Positions 1-8,713 of a stretch of 37,045 bases of DNA are shown one piece after another. The translations under genes were made by a program, and so were the position numbers. Where the stretch lies: positions 1-37,045 of the forward strand of contig CAIKZE010000226.1 of NCBI GenBank assembly GCA_903831825.1, written 5' to 3'. Numbering within the stretch: the stretch's first letter is position 1; each line of letters starts with the position of its first letter. The notes below the pieces were generated by a model. The model searched no databases, was not told where the DNA came from, and worked only from the letters and a program-made list of their open reading frames with translations. Origin of the DNA: an uncultured Lentisphaeria bacterium. Lineage in GTDB: Bacteria; Verrucomicrobiota; Lentisphaeria; Victivallales; Victivallaceae.

Positions 1-71
1 AAAAAGCATGAATGAATGACAGATTGGCGGAAAAATACCGTTATGGCACGATAGAAAGTAAGAAAAAGAAG

Positions 72-1061
72 TTAAACAGCCGTCGGAATGCCGATAGGTC
101 TTTCAAAATGGAAAATCTCAGGCCGACAGGCTGCTAGAAAACGTGAACCATTAAAATGAATCAGATGCGATGGCGCATCTGCCACCCAAACTTCAGTCTC
201 CCACGCAATTTCAGTTAAATATCGTCCAGCTACAGAACGATCAGGGAATGCCGTAACGTAAACGAGTCCAACCTCAGCGGCGGCAAACAGTTGTTCCAAT
301 TCGGCATGGCGTTTTCCATCAACCGGACCATGACTGGTTACGGCCTCTATCAAGATCAGCCATTTACGAGTTGAACAATAAATTACGGCATCAGGCATTT
401 TGCCATGCGAATCAACTGTAACGCCAAGTCTTTTCAATAAGTCTGCATCGAAATATCCCATTTTATCTCCGGTATCTCCGACATATACCAATATTCCGCC
501 CGGCACAAAGCGAGTTCCAAATTCTTCAACAATTGCTTTGATAAGTTCGCTATGTTCTCCGGGACTTAGCTCAAGGCTTTTCCCGTCCGCGACGTTCACC
601 GGAATCCGATGCTGTTCGCGTTCTTTGGCATATTTGGCAACGAGAGAGCCTTTTTTCTTGAGGTAACGGGATAATTTTGCATCCCATTGCGATGTTCCAA
701 ATGTCCGCAACAACACCAATGCTTCATGATCAATTTGATAAACCGCATATGGACTGTTTACCGGACGATTTGGTTCATCCGGATTGTACTGAGCAAGACC
801 CGCCGCAACAAATTGGTGCATCGTCTGTCTTCGCACGGTTTCACGAGTATTAGGCTTATAATTCTTTTGATAATTGTCCCGCATCCAGTCCATTATGGGC
901 GTAATGCCGATAGGTTGCTGCCTGGCTTGTTTCCATAATTTTCCAGGAGTAAGGTTCAACAAGGCCAACAGGCAAAGAGCTGACCGTTCGTTTTGCTGTG
1001 CGCGCGGAAAACCGAAAGCGATAATTACTTGTATCGCTTCCTGAATAAGATTTTTACTCAT
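72..1061 (-). CDS. BsuBI/PstI-family type II restriction endonuclease
   Basis: 329 aa. It resembles the BsuBI/PstI restriction endonucleases, which cut at CTGCAG. The N-terminal half (about residues 1-150) is helical and matches the DNA-binding/HTH part of the family. The C-terminal half carries the nuclease core: VGDTGDK at 194-200, KMPDAV at 221-226 and LILIEAVTSHGP at 235-246, followed by Lys250. These are the family's version of a PD-(D/E)xK site. The ATG overlaps the stop codon of the upstream methyltransferase in an ATGA quadruplet at 1058-1061, so the two are translationally coupled, as is usual for this R-M type. The length is normal and no frame break is seen. Recognition of CTGCAG is inferred from the family. 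CTGCAG does occur in the window (for example near 9624, 12878 and 15398), so the host would need methylation. The family call is confident; the exact specificity is not. Confidence 0.88.
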   Translation of the reverse strand: MSKNLIQEAIQVIIAFGFPRAQQNERSALCLLALLNLTPGKLWKQARQQPIGITPIMDWMRDNYQKNYKPNTRETVRRQTMHQFVAAGLAQYNPDEPNRPVNSPYAVYQIDHEALVLLRTFGTSQWDAKLSRYLKKKGSLVAKYAKEREQHRIPVNVADGKSLELSPGEHSELIKAIVEEFGTRFVPGGILVYVGDTGDKMGYFDADLLKRLGVTVDSHGKMPDAVIYCSTRKWLILIEAVTSHGPVDGKRHAELEQLFAAAEVGLVYVTAFPDRSVAGRYLTEIAWETEVWVADAPSHLIHFNGSRFLAACRPEIFHFERPIGIPTAV

Positions 1062-2536
1062 AATAAAGCTAACCCTTTAATTTTGCTATCTATCACCGTT
1101 TGAGTTAGTTCCGGCTGTTCAACTGCCCAATTGCCAAGGGCAGTCAAAATCTCCAAACTTGGATATTTCAAGATTCTTAAATCGGTAGCATTAACCTGAG
1201 TATGACCATTAAACCGTCGAAAGTATGCATCCACCAGCGTAGAATTTAAAAACATCGATAAGCCGTTGGCAACCGCCTCCGGCAAACCATGCCTGTCCGT
1301 GTGAAAAACATTCAAGTGATTTTCAAAGCCTAATTCAGAACTGCCGGGAAAAGCTTCCGGACGAACGACGCTGGCGACTATGCGTCTTCGTTCTTCCTTT
1401 GATGAAAACCTGCGCACCACGCAATAATAACCATTAGGATAAAGCCATTTTCTCGTATGGTCATTACATATAATGGCATTAGGCTTTTTACCGCCAAGCT
1501 TGGGCCATTCAATATTATTCCCGGCAAAATGATTAGAATACAATAGAGGCACACTGCCTTTTTCCGGCTTCTCGCGCAAAAATTCCTTTAAACGAAAATC
1601 AACCACCGGGCCGGTAGATACTTTGATATTCAGTTCATCCAGTGTGTGGCGGACAACGGATAAGGCTTCAATTTCATTCTGCGTTGCTGACGTTGGCACA
1701 TGAATACACTTTTCAGTGTCATCCGGGCGAACAATTTCGTTAAAGTCATACAAAGATTCCGCATAGTCTGCAAAATTATCATCCGCAGAAGTGGAAACAG
1801 TCACCTTGCCCTGCCTGACGCCTTTAACTAATTTAATGATTAAATTTTCCTGCAACACGTTGTCGTCTTTGAATGCCTTATTCCGTGATGCAAATAAATG
1901 CATATGGCAAATCGCCGCCCGTTTCAATAAAAATTCACGGAAAGGCCGGTAATAGGGACCATTACAAAAACTCCGTGGTACGATCGCTACCATTTGCCCA
2001 TTTTGCATCAGCAATTCCAATGTCAGCGCCATAAAAGCGGAATAAAGATTTACCGTTTCAATCCCTACCTGACGCAATAGTTTCCGGTGGGTAGAGGCGC
2101 TGTTTATCTTTTTATATGGCGGGTTCAAAATGGCGTGAGTAAAGTTTGTTCCAAGCGTGAACTGAATAAGATTTACCGCGCACTCAATAAAATCTCCCGG
2201 ACATATCTCGCTTTTAAAATTATCCAAGTCGGAATAAAATTGCATAGTACGCCACAATTCATGCAGCATACCTTTATCTAATTCGTAAGCTGTCAGACTT
2301 AATGTTTGAAACTTCAGTTCGCCGGATAGCCAGCGTTCAATAAATGCCGCCGACAGCGATCCAATGCCGGCGCCCGGATCAAGCAGGCGGCAAGATAAAT
2401 TTCCGCCTTCGGTAAAGAGACTGGACATAAACATGGCCGTCTTGGCCGGGGTCATAAACTGGCCCAACTGGGACTTGACCGTCAAGTCAATCCCTGCCGA
2501 AACTTTAAGACGATTATAATCAATCGCAGCCAACAT
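1058..2536 (-). CDS. BsuBI/PstI-type adenine-specific DNA methyltransferase
   Basis: 492 aa class I N6-adenine methyltransferase, the protective partner of the adjoining nuclease. The N-terminus has the GQFMTP motif (25-30) typical of Eco57I/BsuBI-like enzymes. The SAM-binding motif I is LLDPGAGIGS (51-60), and the catalytic motif IV is NPPY (138-141). The roughly 300 C-terminal residues would hold the target-recognition domain. It should methylate the adenine of CTGCAG if specificity follows the family. It is the first gene of the two-gene R-M operon. No good ribosome-binding site is visible before the ATG. A 162-bp palindromic repeat begins only 25 bp upstream, so the leader and possibly the promoter come from that repeat. 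The pair is more AT-rich than the neighbouring large gene, which fits horizontal acquisition. Confidence 0.9.
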   Translation of the reverse strand: MLAAIDYNRLKVSAGIDLTVKSQLGQFMTPAKTAMFMSSLFTEGGNLSCRLLDPGAGIGSLSAAFIERWLSGELKFQTLSLTAYELDKGMLHELWRTMQFYSDLDNFKSEICPGDFIECAVNLIQFTLGTNFTHAILNPPYKKINSASTHRKLLRQVGIETVNLYSAFMALTLELLMQNGQMVAIVPRSFCNGPYYRPFREFLLKRAAICHMHLFASRNKAFKDDNVLQENLIIKLVKGVRQGKVTVSTSADDNFADYAESLYDFNEIVRPDDTEKCIHVPTSATQNEIEALSVVRHTLDELNIKVSTGPVVDFRLKEFLREKPEKGSVPLLYSNHFAGNNIEWPKLGGKKPNAIICNDHTRKWLYPNGYYCVVRRFSSKEERRRIVASVVRPEAFPGSSELGFENHLNVFHTDRHGLPEAVANGLSMFLNSTLVDAYFRRFNGHTQVNATDLRILKYPSLEILTALGNWAVEQPELTQTVIDSKIKGLALL

Positions 2537-2561
2537 TGTTTGAAAGTCTCATATTTTTATT

Positions 2562-2723
2562 AGGAACTGTTAAGAAATAAAGTTGACAAGTTTCGCGAAA
2601 TATCCCGAAGTGATTTTGTGAATTGCCGGTAAGGCGCATACCTTCAGGTATGTAACGAACCGGCAAACACAAAGGCATTCGGAAGAATCGCGAATATGTA
2701 AAGGTTATTTTTTTACGGCTCCT
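2562..2723. repeat. 162-bp imperfect palindromic element, copy 1
   Basis: The left end (AGGAACTGTTAAGAAATAA) is an approximate inverted repeat of the right end (TTATTTTTTTACGGCTCCT). The inverted match continues inward through TTTCGCGA/TCGCGAA, ATCCCGAA/TTCGGAAG and TTGCCGGT/ACCGGCAA to the tip GCATACC-TTCA-GGTATG, so the whole element can fold into one long hairpin. A second copy of the same length and orientation lies at 23537-23698; base-by-base comparison gives 12 mismatches in 162 and no indels. It has no coding capacity, so a MITE-like non-autonomous mobile element is the likeliest reading. Target-site duplication is not clear. It sits 25 bp upstream of the methyltransferase start. Confidence 0.88.
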
Positions 2724-2940
2724 TAGTACATAATTGTTTGCGGAAAACATAACTACACATAGTTTATAGCTTACTGTTTGATTCAATAAATGCAAGTTAA
2801 ATAAAGTTGAAAATTCCGTCTTGAGCCTGTTTAAACTTTCCGATTTTTAACAAAATTAGCGTTAAAAAATATCTCGAAAAAATCTACGGAATGTCTATCG
2901 AGTACCCCATAGGTCCCATAGGCCCCATCAGCCTCAGTCG
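2724..2940. other. AT-rich intergenic stretch with three 9-bp tandem repeats
   Basis: Non-coding region between the palindromic element and the stop codon of the AsmA-like gene. Most of it is AT-rich with no convincing gene. At 2906-2932 there are three tandem 9-mers, CCCATAGGT, CCCATAGGC and CCCATCAGC. Read on the minus strand these would encode a Gly-Pro-Met-like collagen-type repeat, but they follow the stop codon at 2941-2943 and there is no open frame around them. No strong terminator hairpin was found. Confidence 0.6.
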
Positions 2941-5900
2941 CTATTCCGGTTGGGCCGGCTTCTCATTGGGCGCGGAAAACTTGCCGTCGATGATTAGTTC
3001 GCCGGCGTTTTCCTGTTTCACGGCTTCAGGCAGAGGAATGAGTTTGCCGGCCTCATATTTGAACGGCACCGGACGCTGCGGCCTGCCCTGAGTTTGGATG
3101 CCGGTAAACAGCGCATTCGCCTTTTCGTCTATGGTCAGCCTGAGCCAGTTGTATTGAAAGTCCGCCAGTGCGATTTCGACAAAGCCGCAGTTCTCAAGCT
3201 CTTTATCTTTCGTTCCCGCCAGGCGGAACTTGTCCAGTCCGGACAGACGGATTACCCCGCCCTGCCCCGGCATGGTATACAGTAAAGCTTTGTCAATGTT
3301 CAGGCCGTCACTGTTCCTGCTCAACGGAATCGAACCGTTCAGCGTCCCGGTGGCTTCGACCTGGTCTAAACCGCAGAAGCGCAGCATTTCCGGAAGCTGG
3401 ATGCCGCGGGCCGAAAAAGTAATCGGACCGGGGTTTTGATCCGTTCCCAGCCGGAACGCGTCATCGCCGCTGACCATGCCGCCCAGCCATTTGAACCGGC
3501 AATTTTCGATTAAAAGTCCTGAGGGCGACTCAAGTTGCACCCTGGCCAAGCCGTCTCCAAGTTCATAGCGTTCAAATTTAAGTCCTTTAAAATTAATGAC
3601 CTGATGCGGAGCGCTCCGGAGATTGAACAGGTCATCAAAGGCACAGTCAAAATCAACTCCTTTAAGCGTTCCTCCGGGGAACCGCAGTTGCGAATCCCGG
3701 GCTTTAACCACCGCTGAACCCTGAACCGCGCCGCCGTCCATTTTCACCGAACCTTTGCTGCTCAACATTCCCTGAAAAGCAAATCCGGAAAATGACGGGA
3801 AAAAAGATTCCAGATCAAATTGGGGGGGCATCTTGAATTCCGGCAGGGTATATTCCATTTCCAGTTTAACGGGTTCCAGCGGCAGCGCGATCCGCCCCAT
3901 ATATGACAGATGAGCGCCCGGCAGCGGACGGCAGGCATAAGTGCCCTGGAACGCCACTTCGGCGTCACCGAATTCGATCTCGGCAGCAGCAGAACCGTAC
4001 TCGCGCTCCTGCCAGATGAAAGAGTTTACTTTCAACTCTCCGGCGGAAGCCGCTTTCATGTCCGGCAGGGAAACGGGTATCCTGACGTCAATGCCTTTCA
4101 GCGCGATCTGCCGGTCCGGAAAGTCAACGGAAGCGCCGGTCACTCCGGCTTTTCCGGCAAAGGTTTCGCCATCATACTGCCCGGTCATGGCAATAGCCGG
4201 ACAGTCCACGGTAAATTCGTCATTCCTTACCTTCAATCCGTTTACTTTAAATATCGGACTTACGGTAAAAACCCCATACTCATCTCTTTTGCTTTCCCAG
4301 TTCAGGTTAAACGATTCCGACTCAAAATCAGAATCGCAGGCAGTTCCCGACAGTCCCTTTACCGACATCTTGCCCGAAAATGTCCGCGGCATGAATCCGG
4401 AAGCGGCGCTGTCGCGGCTGAATTCAGTTTTGGCGGCGAGCCCCGGTGCTTCAAACTTCACGCTGCCGGACTGACCATGCAAACCGGAGACGTCAATATC
4501 GCTGTCCAGCCGGACAAACGCCGAAGGCCAGCTCAATCTCTGGTCGAAAACAAATTTACTGACCATTTTAAGCTCATCGGCTTTCGTTTCGCCCCCTCTG
4601 GCATTCAGCGTGATTGAACTCAAATCCAATCTGCTTTCGAGCGAATCCGGAACCAGTCTTGAATTTTTGACCAGCCCTTCAAACGTCAGGCAGGCAGAGG
4701 CGGAGCCGACATTAAAAGACTTATTGCTGAAGCTCACTTTGTCAAAAGTCAATTGTTCCTTCAAATTTCTCTTGGTACTGGCAGATATCGGGCCCCGGTC
4801 AAACATCCCGTCAAGGACGCCGTTCCATGCCTCAAATCCAGCCTCGCCGGAAGCAATATTGAGATGGGCAAGCCTGCCGGACAGTTTCTTGTAATTAAGG
4901 GCATAACCGTCTCCAAACTCCAGTTCGCAAACATTCTCAAGTTTGTCCGCGAGCAACTTGATATTTTTATCCGAGAAGTCGGTTTTCTCCATAACGCCGC
5001 GCCCGCTGAAACTGCGAAGCTCCCATTGCCGGTTTTTCCGCTGTTCAAACTTTAAAGTATTCTTCAGACTGCCATTCCGGAGATTGAGTTTACGGTCGTC
5101 CGCCGCAATATCAAACCGGGCAAATGCCAGTTCGCTGCCGCCGGAATATTGCCAGTCGCCTTTGGTATTCTCAATGTCTGCCGCCGCGTTGAATTTTGCG
5201 ACATCCAGCTTGCAGCCTTCAATCATGCCGGAGAGCTTGCCGCAAGCTAAATCACCCCACATTTTCGCGGGAATGCTACGGCTGTTTTCGAAACCGCAAT
5301 TCCAGTTTAAAGCCAGATCGTTCAGACTGAAATCCCAGCCTTTTCCGGCAAAAATCGCGGCAGGAACCCGCACCCCGAAACTAACATCGGAAGTTTTTGG
5401 CGCAACCTCCCGGTCCGGACATTGTAATTTCATCTTAGATTCAAAAAAAGCGACAGCGGCGGAAATCGTCCTGCCCCCGCCCGATATATTGATATCGTTA
5501 AGAGCACACCCCAATCCGACCTCTCCGGAAAAACCTTTGCCCGCGCCTTCGACTCTGACCTTGTCCGCCGCGGCAAAGATAAATATCTGTTCATACTTCA
5601 TGAAGAACTCAAAGGTTTCAGACGGGGCGGAAACTGCCGGTGCCGGCGGCAGCATTTGGCTGCTCAACGTCCATTCCCCGGTCTTGCCGGACAACGCGAC
5701 ATTGAAGCGCCGCGCCATCACGGATTCAGTCAACGGTTTGATCTTATATTTCAACGCCGGAAGTATCTTTGCCGGTTCCAGCAGCATTTTGCCGTTAAAG
5801 TCTATCATCCCGTCGGGCGCGGCAAATTCGCACTTCGTCTCGCGGAAACTGAGCGGCAGCGGGGAACTGCTCCGGAAATCCGATACCGACAGCAGATATT

Positions 5901-6825
5901 TAAGGGAATCCTTGCTGAACTTGAAATTCAACGGGCGGTTGGAGCCGTCCGGAGTCAACTCATTGCAAAATATCAGGCGGTCGATTTTCATAGTGCAGTT
6001 GTCCGAGTTTCCATCGAACGCAAACGACACCACGCGGAACGGGTTGAACTCAAATGCGAAACGCCCTTTAATGGCAGCCTCGCCGTCTAGTTCAAAATTC
6101 CCCGGCAGTTTGATTATTTTCAGATATTCAAACAATTCCACGGCACGCCCCAGCGCGACATCCGCCGAAAACTCCGCGTCGGCAGTCTTGCCGGCCAGAT
6201 TCAGCATGGTTCCGGCGGATATTTCCCGGCCGCGCCAGGACACTTTCAGGGCAATATTCAGCAGCGACCAGTCGGCGGCACGGGGCTCAAGCAACAGTTC
6301 AAAGGGCAGCAGATATTTCTTACCTTGCAGATTCATTTCCAGCACGGCGTCCGAAATAACGATTTTATCAATGCTTATCTTCCCGACGGTTCCATCCGGA
6401 TTAAACATGCGTTCCTTAAACATGGCCGTGAGTTTTTCCAGATCAATGTCATTGATTATCAGCTTCTCCCCGGCAATCGAGCAGCGCAGATAAACGCCGT
6501 TCAGATCAATTTCCCGCAACTTTGCCGGAAAGTCAGGCAGAAAACTCATGATGGAATAACGAACTTTTACCGACTGGCATTTTAATGCGGGCGCGGATGC
6601 CTCGCCGATTACCAGCGAACCGAGGTCAGCACTGAACAAGCCGACATTCCTGACCGTGCCGGAGAACCCTTGAATTCCGGCGTCACGCAGCAATCCGGGC
6701 AGTATCCGGGTCTGAAAATAATCCGGCAAATAACTGTTGACCAACTCAAAATAAGCTCCGCCAATGGCGGTCAGCAGCACAACAGCAATCAAACTCGACA
6801 ATATAATGGAACGTCTTGCAGACAT
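2941..6825 (-). CDS. Very large AsmA-like envelope protein, YdbH-like
   Basis: 1294 aa. One N-terminal membrane anchor (about residues 7-26) follows an Arg-rich start, and the rest is a long periplasmic region rich in alternating polar/hydrophobic beta strands. That is the pattern of AsmA-like bridge proteins (TamB, YhdP, YdbH) that carry phospholipids between inner and outer membranes. The C-terminal 250 residues (PGQGGVIRLSG, then a segment ending near ELIIDGKFSAPNEK) look most like the conserved C-terminal domain of YdbH. The length is greater than E. coli YdbH (about 880 aa). The ATG at 6825 follows a GAAAG-type ribosome-binding site. It lies 41 bp after the formyltransferase gene, on the same strand and probably in the same transcript. 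No YnbE- or YdbL-like partner is seen. AsmA-like is the safer call; YdbH is the best subgroup guess. Confidence 0.68.
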   Translation of the reverse strand: MSARRSIILSSLIAVVLLTAIGGAYFELVNSYLPDYFQTRILPGLLRDAGIQGFSGTVRNVGLFSADLGSLVIGEASAPALKCQSVKVRYSIMSFLPDFPAKLREIDLNGVYLRCSIAGEKLIINDIDLEKLTAMFKERMFNPDGTVGKISIDKIVISDAVLEMNLQGKKYLLPFELLLEPRAADWSLLNIALKVSWRGREISAGTMLNLAGKTADAEFSADVALGRAVELFEYLKIIKLPGNFELDGEAAIKGRFAFEFNPFRVVSFAFDGNSDNCTMKIDRLIFCNELTPDGSNRPLNFKFSKDSLKYLLSVSDFRSSSPLPLSFRETKCEFAAPDGMIDFNGKMLLEPAKILPALKYKIKPLTESVMARRFNVALSGKTGEWTLSSQMLPPAPAVSAPSETFEFFMKYEQIFIFAAADKVRVEGAGKGFSGEVGLGCALNDINISGGGRTISAAVAFFESKMKLQCPDREVAPKTSDVSFGVRVPAAIFAGKGWDFSLNDLALNWNCGFENSRSIPAKMWGDLACGKLSGMIEGCKLDVAKFNAAADIENTKGDWQYSGGSELAFARFDIAADDRKLNLRNGSLKNTLKFEQRKNRQWELRSFSGRGVMEKTDFSDKNIKLLADKLENVCELEFGDGYALNYKKLSGRLAHLNIASGEAGFEAWNGVLDGMFDRGPISASTKRNLKEQLTFDKVSFSNKSFNVGSASACLTFEGLVKNSRLVPDSLESRLDLSSITLNARGGETKADELKMVSKFVFDQRLSWPSAFVRLDSDIDVSGLHGQSGSVKFEAPGLAAKTEFSRDSAASGFMPRTFSGKMSVKGLSGTACDSDFESESFNLNWESKRDEYGVFTVSPIFKVNGLKVRNDEFTVDCPAIAMTGQYDGETFAGKAGVTGASVDFPDRQIALKGIDVRIPVSLPDMKAASAGELKVNSFIWQEREYGSAAAEIEFGDAEVAFQGTYACRPLPGAHLSYMGRIALPLEPVKLEMEYTLPEFKMPPQFDLESFFPSFSGFAFQGMLSSKGSVKMDGGAVQGSAVVKARDSQLRFPGGTLKGVDFDCAFDDLFNLRSAPHQVINFKGLKFERYELGDGLARVQLESPSGLLIENCRFKWLGGMVSGDDAFRLGTDQNPGPITFSARGIQLPEMLRFCGLDQVEATGTLNGSIPLSRNSDGLNIDKALLYTMPGQGGVIRLSGLDKFRLAGTKDKELENCGFVEIALADFQYNWLRLTIDEKANALFTGIQTQGRPQRPVPFKYEAGKLIPLPEAVKQENAGELIIDGKFSAPNEKPAQPE

Positions 6826-6866
6826 GATAAAATTCTTTCAATAAATGTTTTGTTGTCCGGATGATG

Positions 6867-7763
6867 TCAGATAATCAGCTTCCTGCCGGACGGTGAATAT
6901 TCGATGGTGCGGATTCGAATCCATTTGCCGTCATTGTCATAATAAAGACAGCCTTCAGAATCATGACCGAACTTACCGGAAGCAAAATCAGCCACCGCCG
7001 GAGGAAAAACCACCCAGTCGCCCCGCGACTTCAGCCTTTCCTGGTTGTGCAGCGCAATTGTTTCCAGCAGATCTTTGTAGCCGCCGCGCGGCTTGCGCGG
7101 CGGGCGGGCAGCGGCGATTTCGCGCAGTTGCCCGGCCGTTGCCCCCATCATATCAATCTCGCAGACCGGAGAAACGCCCAGCACCGGGCCGGAGTCCATT
7201 TCACCGCCGGCGCCGGTATAAGGTTGGGCCAGAATAACACTGCTGCGCAAGGTTGCAAGTCCGCGCAGTATGGCGTTCTCTATGGGAATGGAATGCAGAC
7301 CGGCCAGCACCCGCCTGCCGTCTTCTTCTAAAGTAAGGTCGCCGGGATGAACGTTCAGACAGGGAAAATCGCCGGTTATGTTCGACAGCGAGACAAAGCC
7401 GGCAAGGATTCCGAACGAAATATCATATTGCGCCAATTTTTTCCGCAATTCGCCGGTCCACAGATCCCGGATGCGCCGGCCTGATTCCGTCAGCAGCGTC
7501 ACACTTGTTTCGCCGTGCTTCAAATAAAACTCTTTTATGCTCAAAGCCACCAGCGGCAGGCTGAAACGTCCGGCGATTTCTCCAGCGCGGCTCTTTTCCG
7601 GAAAATCGGTAACGATAACCGAAGGAATCCACTTTCCGCCCAATTTCTCCCGAGTTTCCAGCAGACGTTCGGCATTGCTGCCGGTACCGCTGACGAAAAT
7701 CGCGGCGCCCGGCAGACGCCCCGTTTCATCAACCTTATATGAACCCAATAAATTATTAATCAC
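6867..7763 (-). CDS. PurN-like formyltransferase
   Basis: 298 aa, longer than E. coli PurN (212 aa). The glycinamide-ribonucleotide formyltransferase signatures are present: phosphate-binding GTGSN (26-30), the active-site segment LNVHPG with Asn137 and His139, and MDSGPVL with Asp190. The three catalytic residues of the 10-formyl-THF-dependent transferases are therefore conserved. About 50 extra residues sit in the middle (80-110) and about 75 at the C-terminus, which argues for a divergent formyltransferase rather than standard PurN. The start is GTG (7763) with GGGAG seven bases upstream. It heads the minus-strand unit with the AsmA-like gene and is divergent from the exported protein at 7979. 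The substrate cannot be told from sequence. Confidence 0.75.
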   Translation of the reverse strand: MINNLLGSYKVDETGRLPGAAIFVSGTGSNAERLLETREKLGGKWIPSVIVTDFPEKSRAGEIAGRFSLPLVALSIKEFYLKHGETSVTLLTESGRRIRDLWTGELRKKLAQYDISFGILAGFVSLSNITGDFPCLNVHPGDLTLEEDGRRVLAGLHSIPIENAILRGLATLRSSVILAQPYTGAGGEMDSGPVLGVSPVCEIDMMGATAGQLREIAAARPPRKPRGGYKDLLETIALHNQERLKSRGDWVVFPPAVADFASGKFGHDSEGCLYYDNDGKWIRIRTIEYSPSGRKLII

Positions 7764-7876
7764 TTAAAACTCCCGATAAACAAACTATAATTCAAATCAA
7801 ATGAAATGAAACAGTAATCTGCTGCTTTTTTCGAAATCTGCAAGTATTTTGCATAAAAAATTAAAAGTCTTGTTAT

Positions 7877-7904
7877 TTTGGATTTGCGCCGACAGAGATA
7901 TAAT
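7877..7904 (+). promoter_or_regulatory. Candidate sigma70 promoter for the exported-protein gene
   Basis: TTTGGA (7877-7882), a 16-bp spacer and a perfect TATAAT (7899-7904) lie about 75 bp before the ATG at 7979. The 7764-7978 spacer separates divergent genes and is otherwise AT-rich. Confidence 0.5.
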
Positions 7905-7978
7905 CTATATTGTATAGAAGAGGCTTTATTATAATTTGAGATCTTTTTAAAATATTAACTAAGGACGAGGACTTGTAA

Positions 7979-8686
7979 ATGATTAAGTCAGTATTATCGA
8001 GAAAGTTTATCTTGGCGGCTATGGCAGTAGTAGTAACATCCAGTGCTTTCGCATTTAGCGTGCGGGACATGGCAACTCCGTATCAGGGACCGGAAAGAGA
8101 TGTGATCACATTGATCATCACCTCCAACTACAAGAAGTCCCGTCTGCTGGCCGAATTGATCCAACGCGAAACCAAACAACCGATTCTGCTTTTGCCTGCC
8201 GGCGATCAGAAGGGCATATACTTTATGCCGGCGTCGGTCAAGAGACCGGCTCTGGAAATTAAAGAAGAGAACATCGGCAAGTTCGTAGGTTTAATCAACC
8301 CGCAGCAGATACTCGTTCTGGGCGACCGCGGTTATGTTCACCAGAACTATATTGATATGATTGACAAAAAGATGCCCGTGTTCGTTGTCAATGGCAGAGA
8401 CTGGGTCATCAACGCCAAAAGCGTTGCCAGACTTCTCGATCTGAACAATCTGGCTTCCGACTACACCCGTCTTTACAATAAAATAGAAGGCGGCACCCTG
8501 TACAAGCCGTCTGAAACAGCTCCGGCGGCAGATACCGCGGCCAAACCTGAAGACGCCAAAACTGATGTCAAACCGGAAGCCGCGAAAGACGCCAAAGACG
8601 CGAAAGACGTCAAGGAAGAAACCAAAGACGTCACCGCGAAAGAAGATGTTAAAGAGCCTGAAATAAAGAACGCAGCCAAGAAGTAA
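7979..8686 (+). CDS. Exported protein of unknown function with charged Lys/Asp/Ala tail
   Basis: 235 aa, family not recognised. Residues 1-25 form a signal peptide ending AFA, with cleavage expected before FSVRD. Residues 35-170 look like a compact alpha/beta domain (VITLIITSNYKKSRLLAELI, ILVLGDRGYV, MPVFVVNGRDWV), suggestive of a Rossmann-like fold. The last 55 residues are low-complexity and strongly charged, with repeated KDAKD-type units; such tails can contact the cell wall or nucleic acid, but this is inference. The ribosome-binding site is AAGGACGAGG. The gene is followed after 27 bp by an ABC-2 type permease on the same strand, so the two probably form an operon, though no ATPase is present. 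Confidence 0.75.
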   Translation: MIKSVLSRKFILAAMAVVVTSSAFAFSVRDMATPYQGPERDVITLIITSNYKKSRLLAELIQRETKQPILLLPAGDQKGIYFMPASVKRPALEIKEENIGKFVGLINPQQILVLGDRGYVHQNYIDMIDKKMPVFVVNGRDWVINAKSVARLLDLNNLASDYTRLYNKIEGGTLYKPSETAPAADTAAKPEDAKTDVKPEAAKDAKDAKDVKEETKDVTAKEDVKEPEIKNAAKK

Positions 8687-8713
8687 TTCACTTGACGGCA
8701 ATTCGGAGAACGC

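Noticed and set aside
2520-2795. 91-residue frame through the palindromic element
   Set aside because: It crosses the non-coding hairpin and lacks a ribosome-binding site. Inverted symmetry explains the sequence.
4943-6493. 516-residue open frame on the plus strand
   Set aside because: It is antisense to the AsmA-like gene, has low-complexity composition, no ribosome-binding site and no domain. It is an artefact of the skewed codon use of the real gene.
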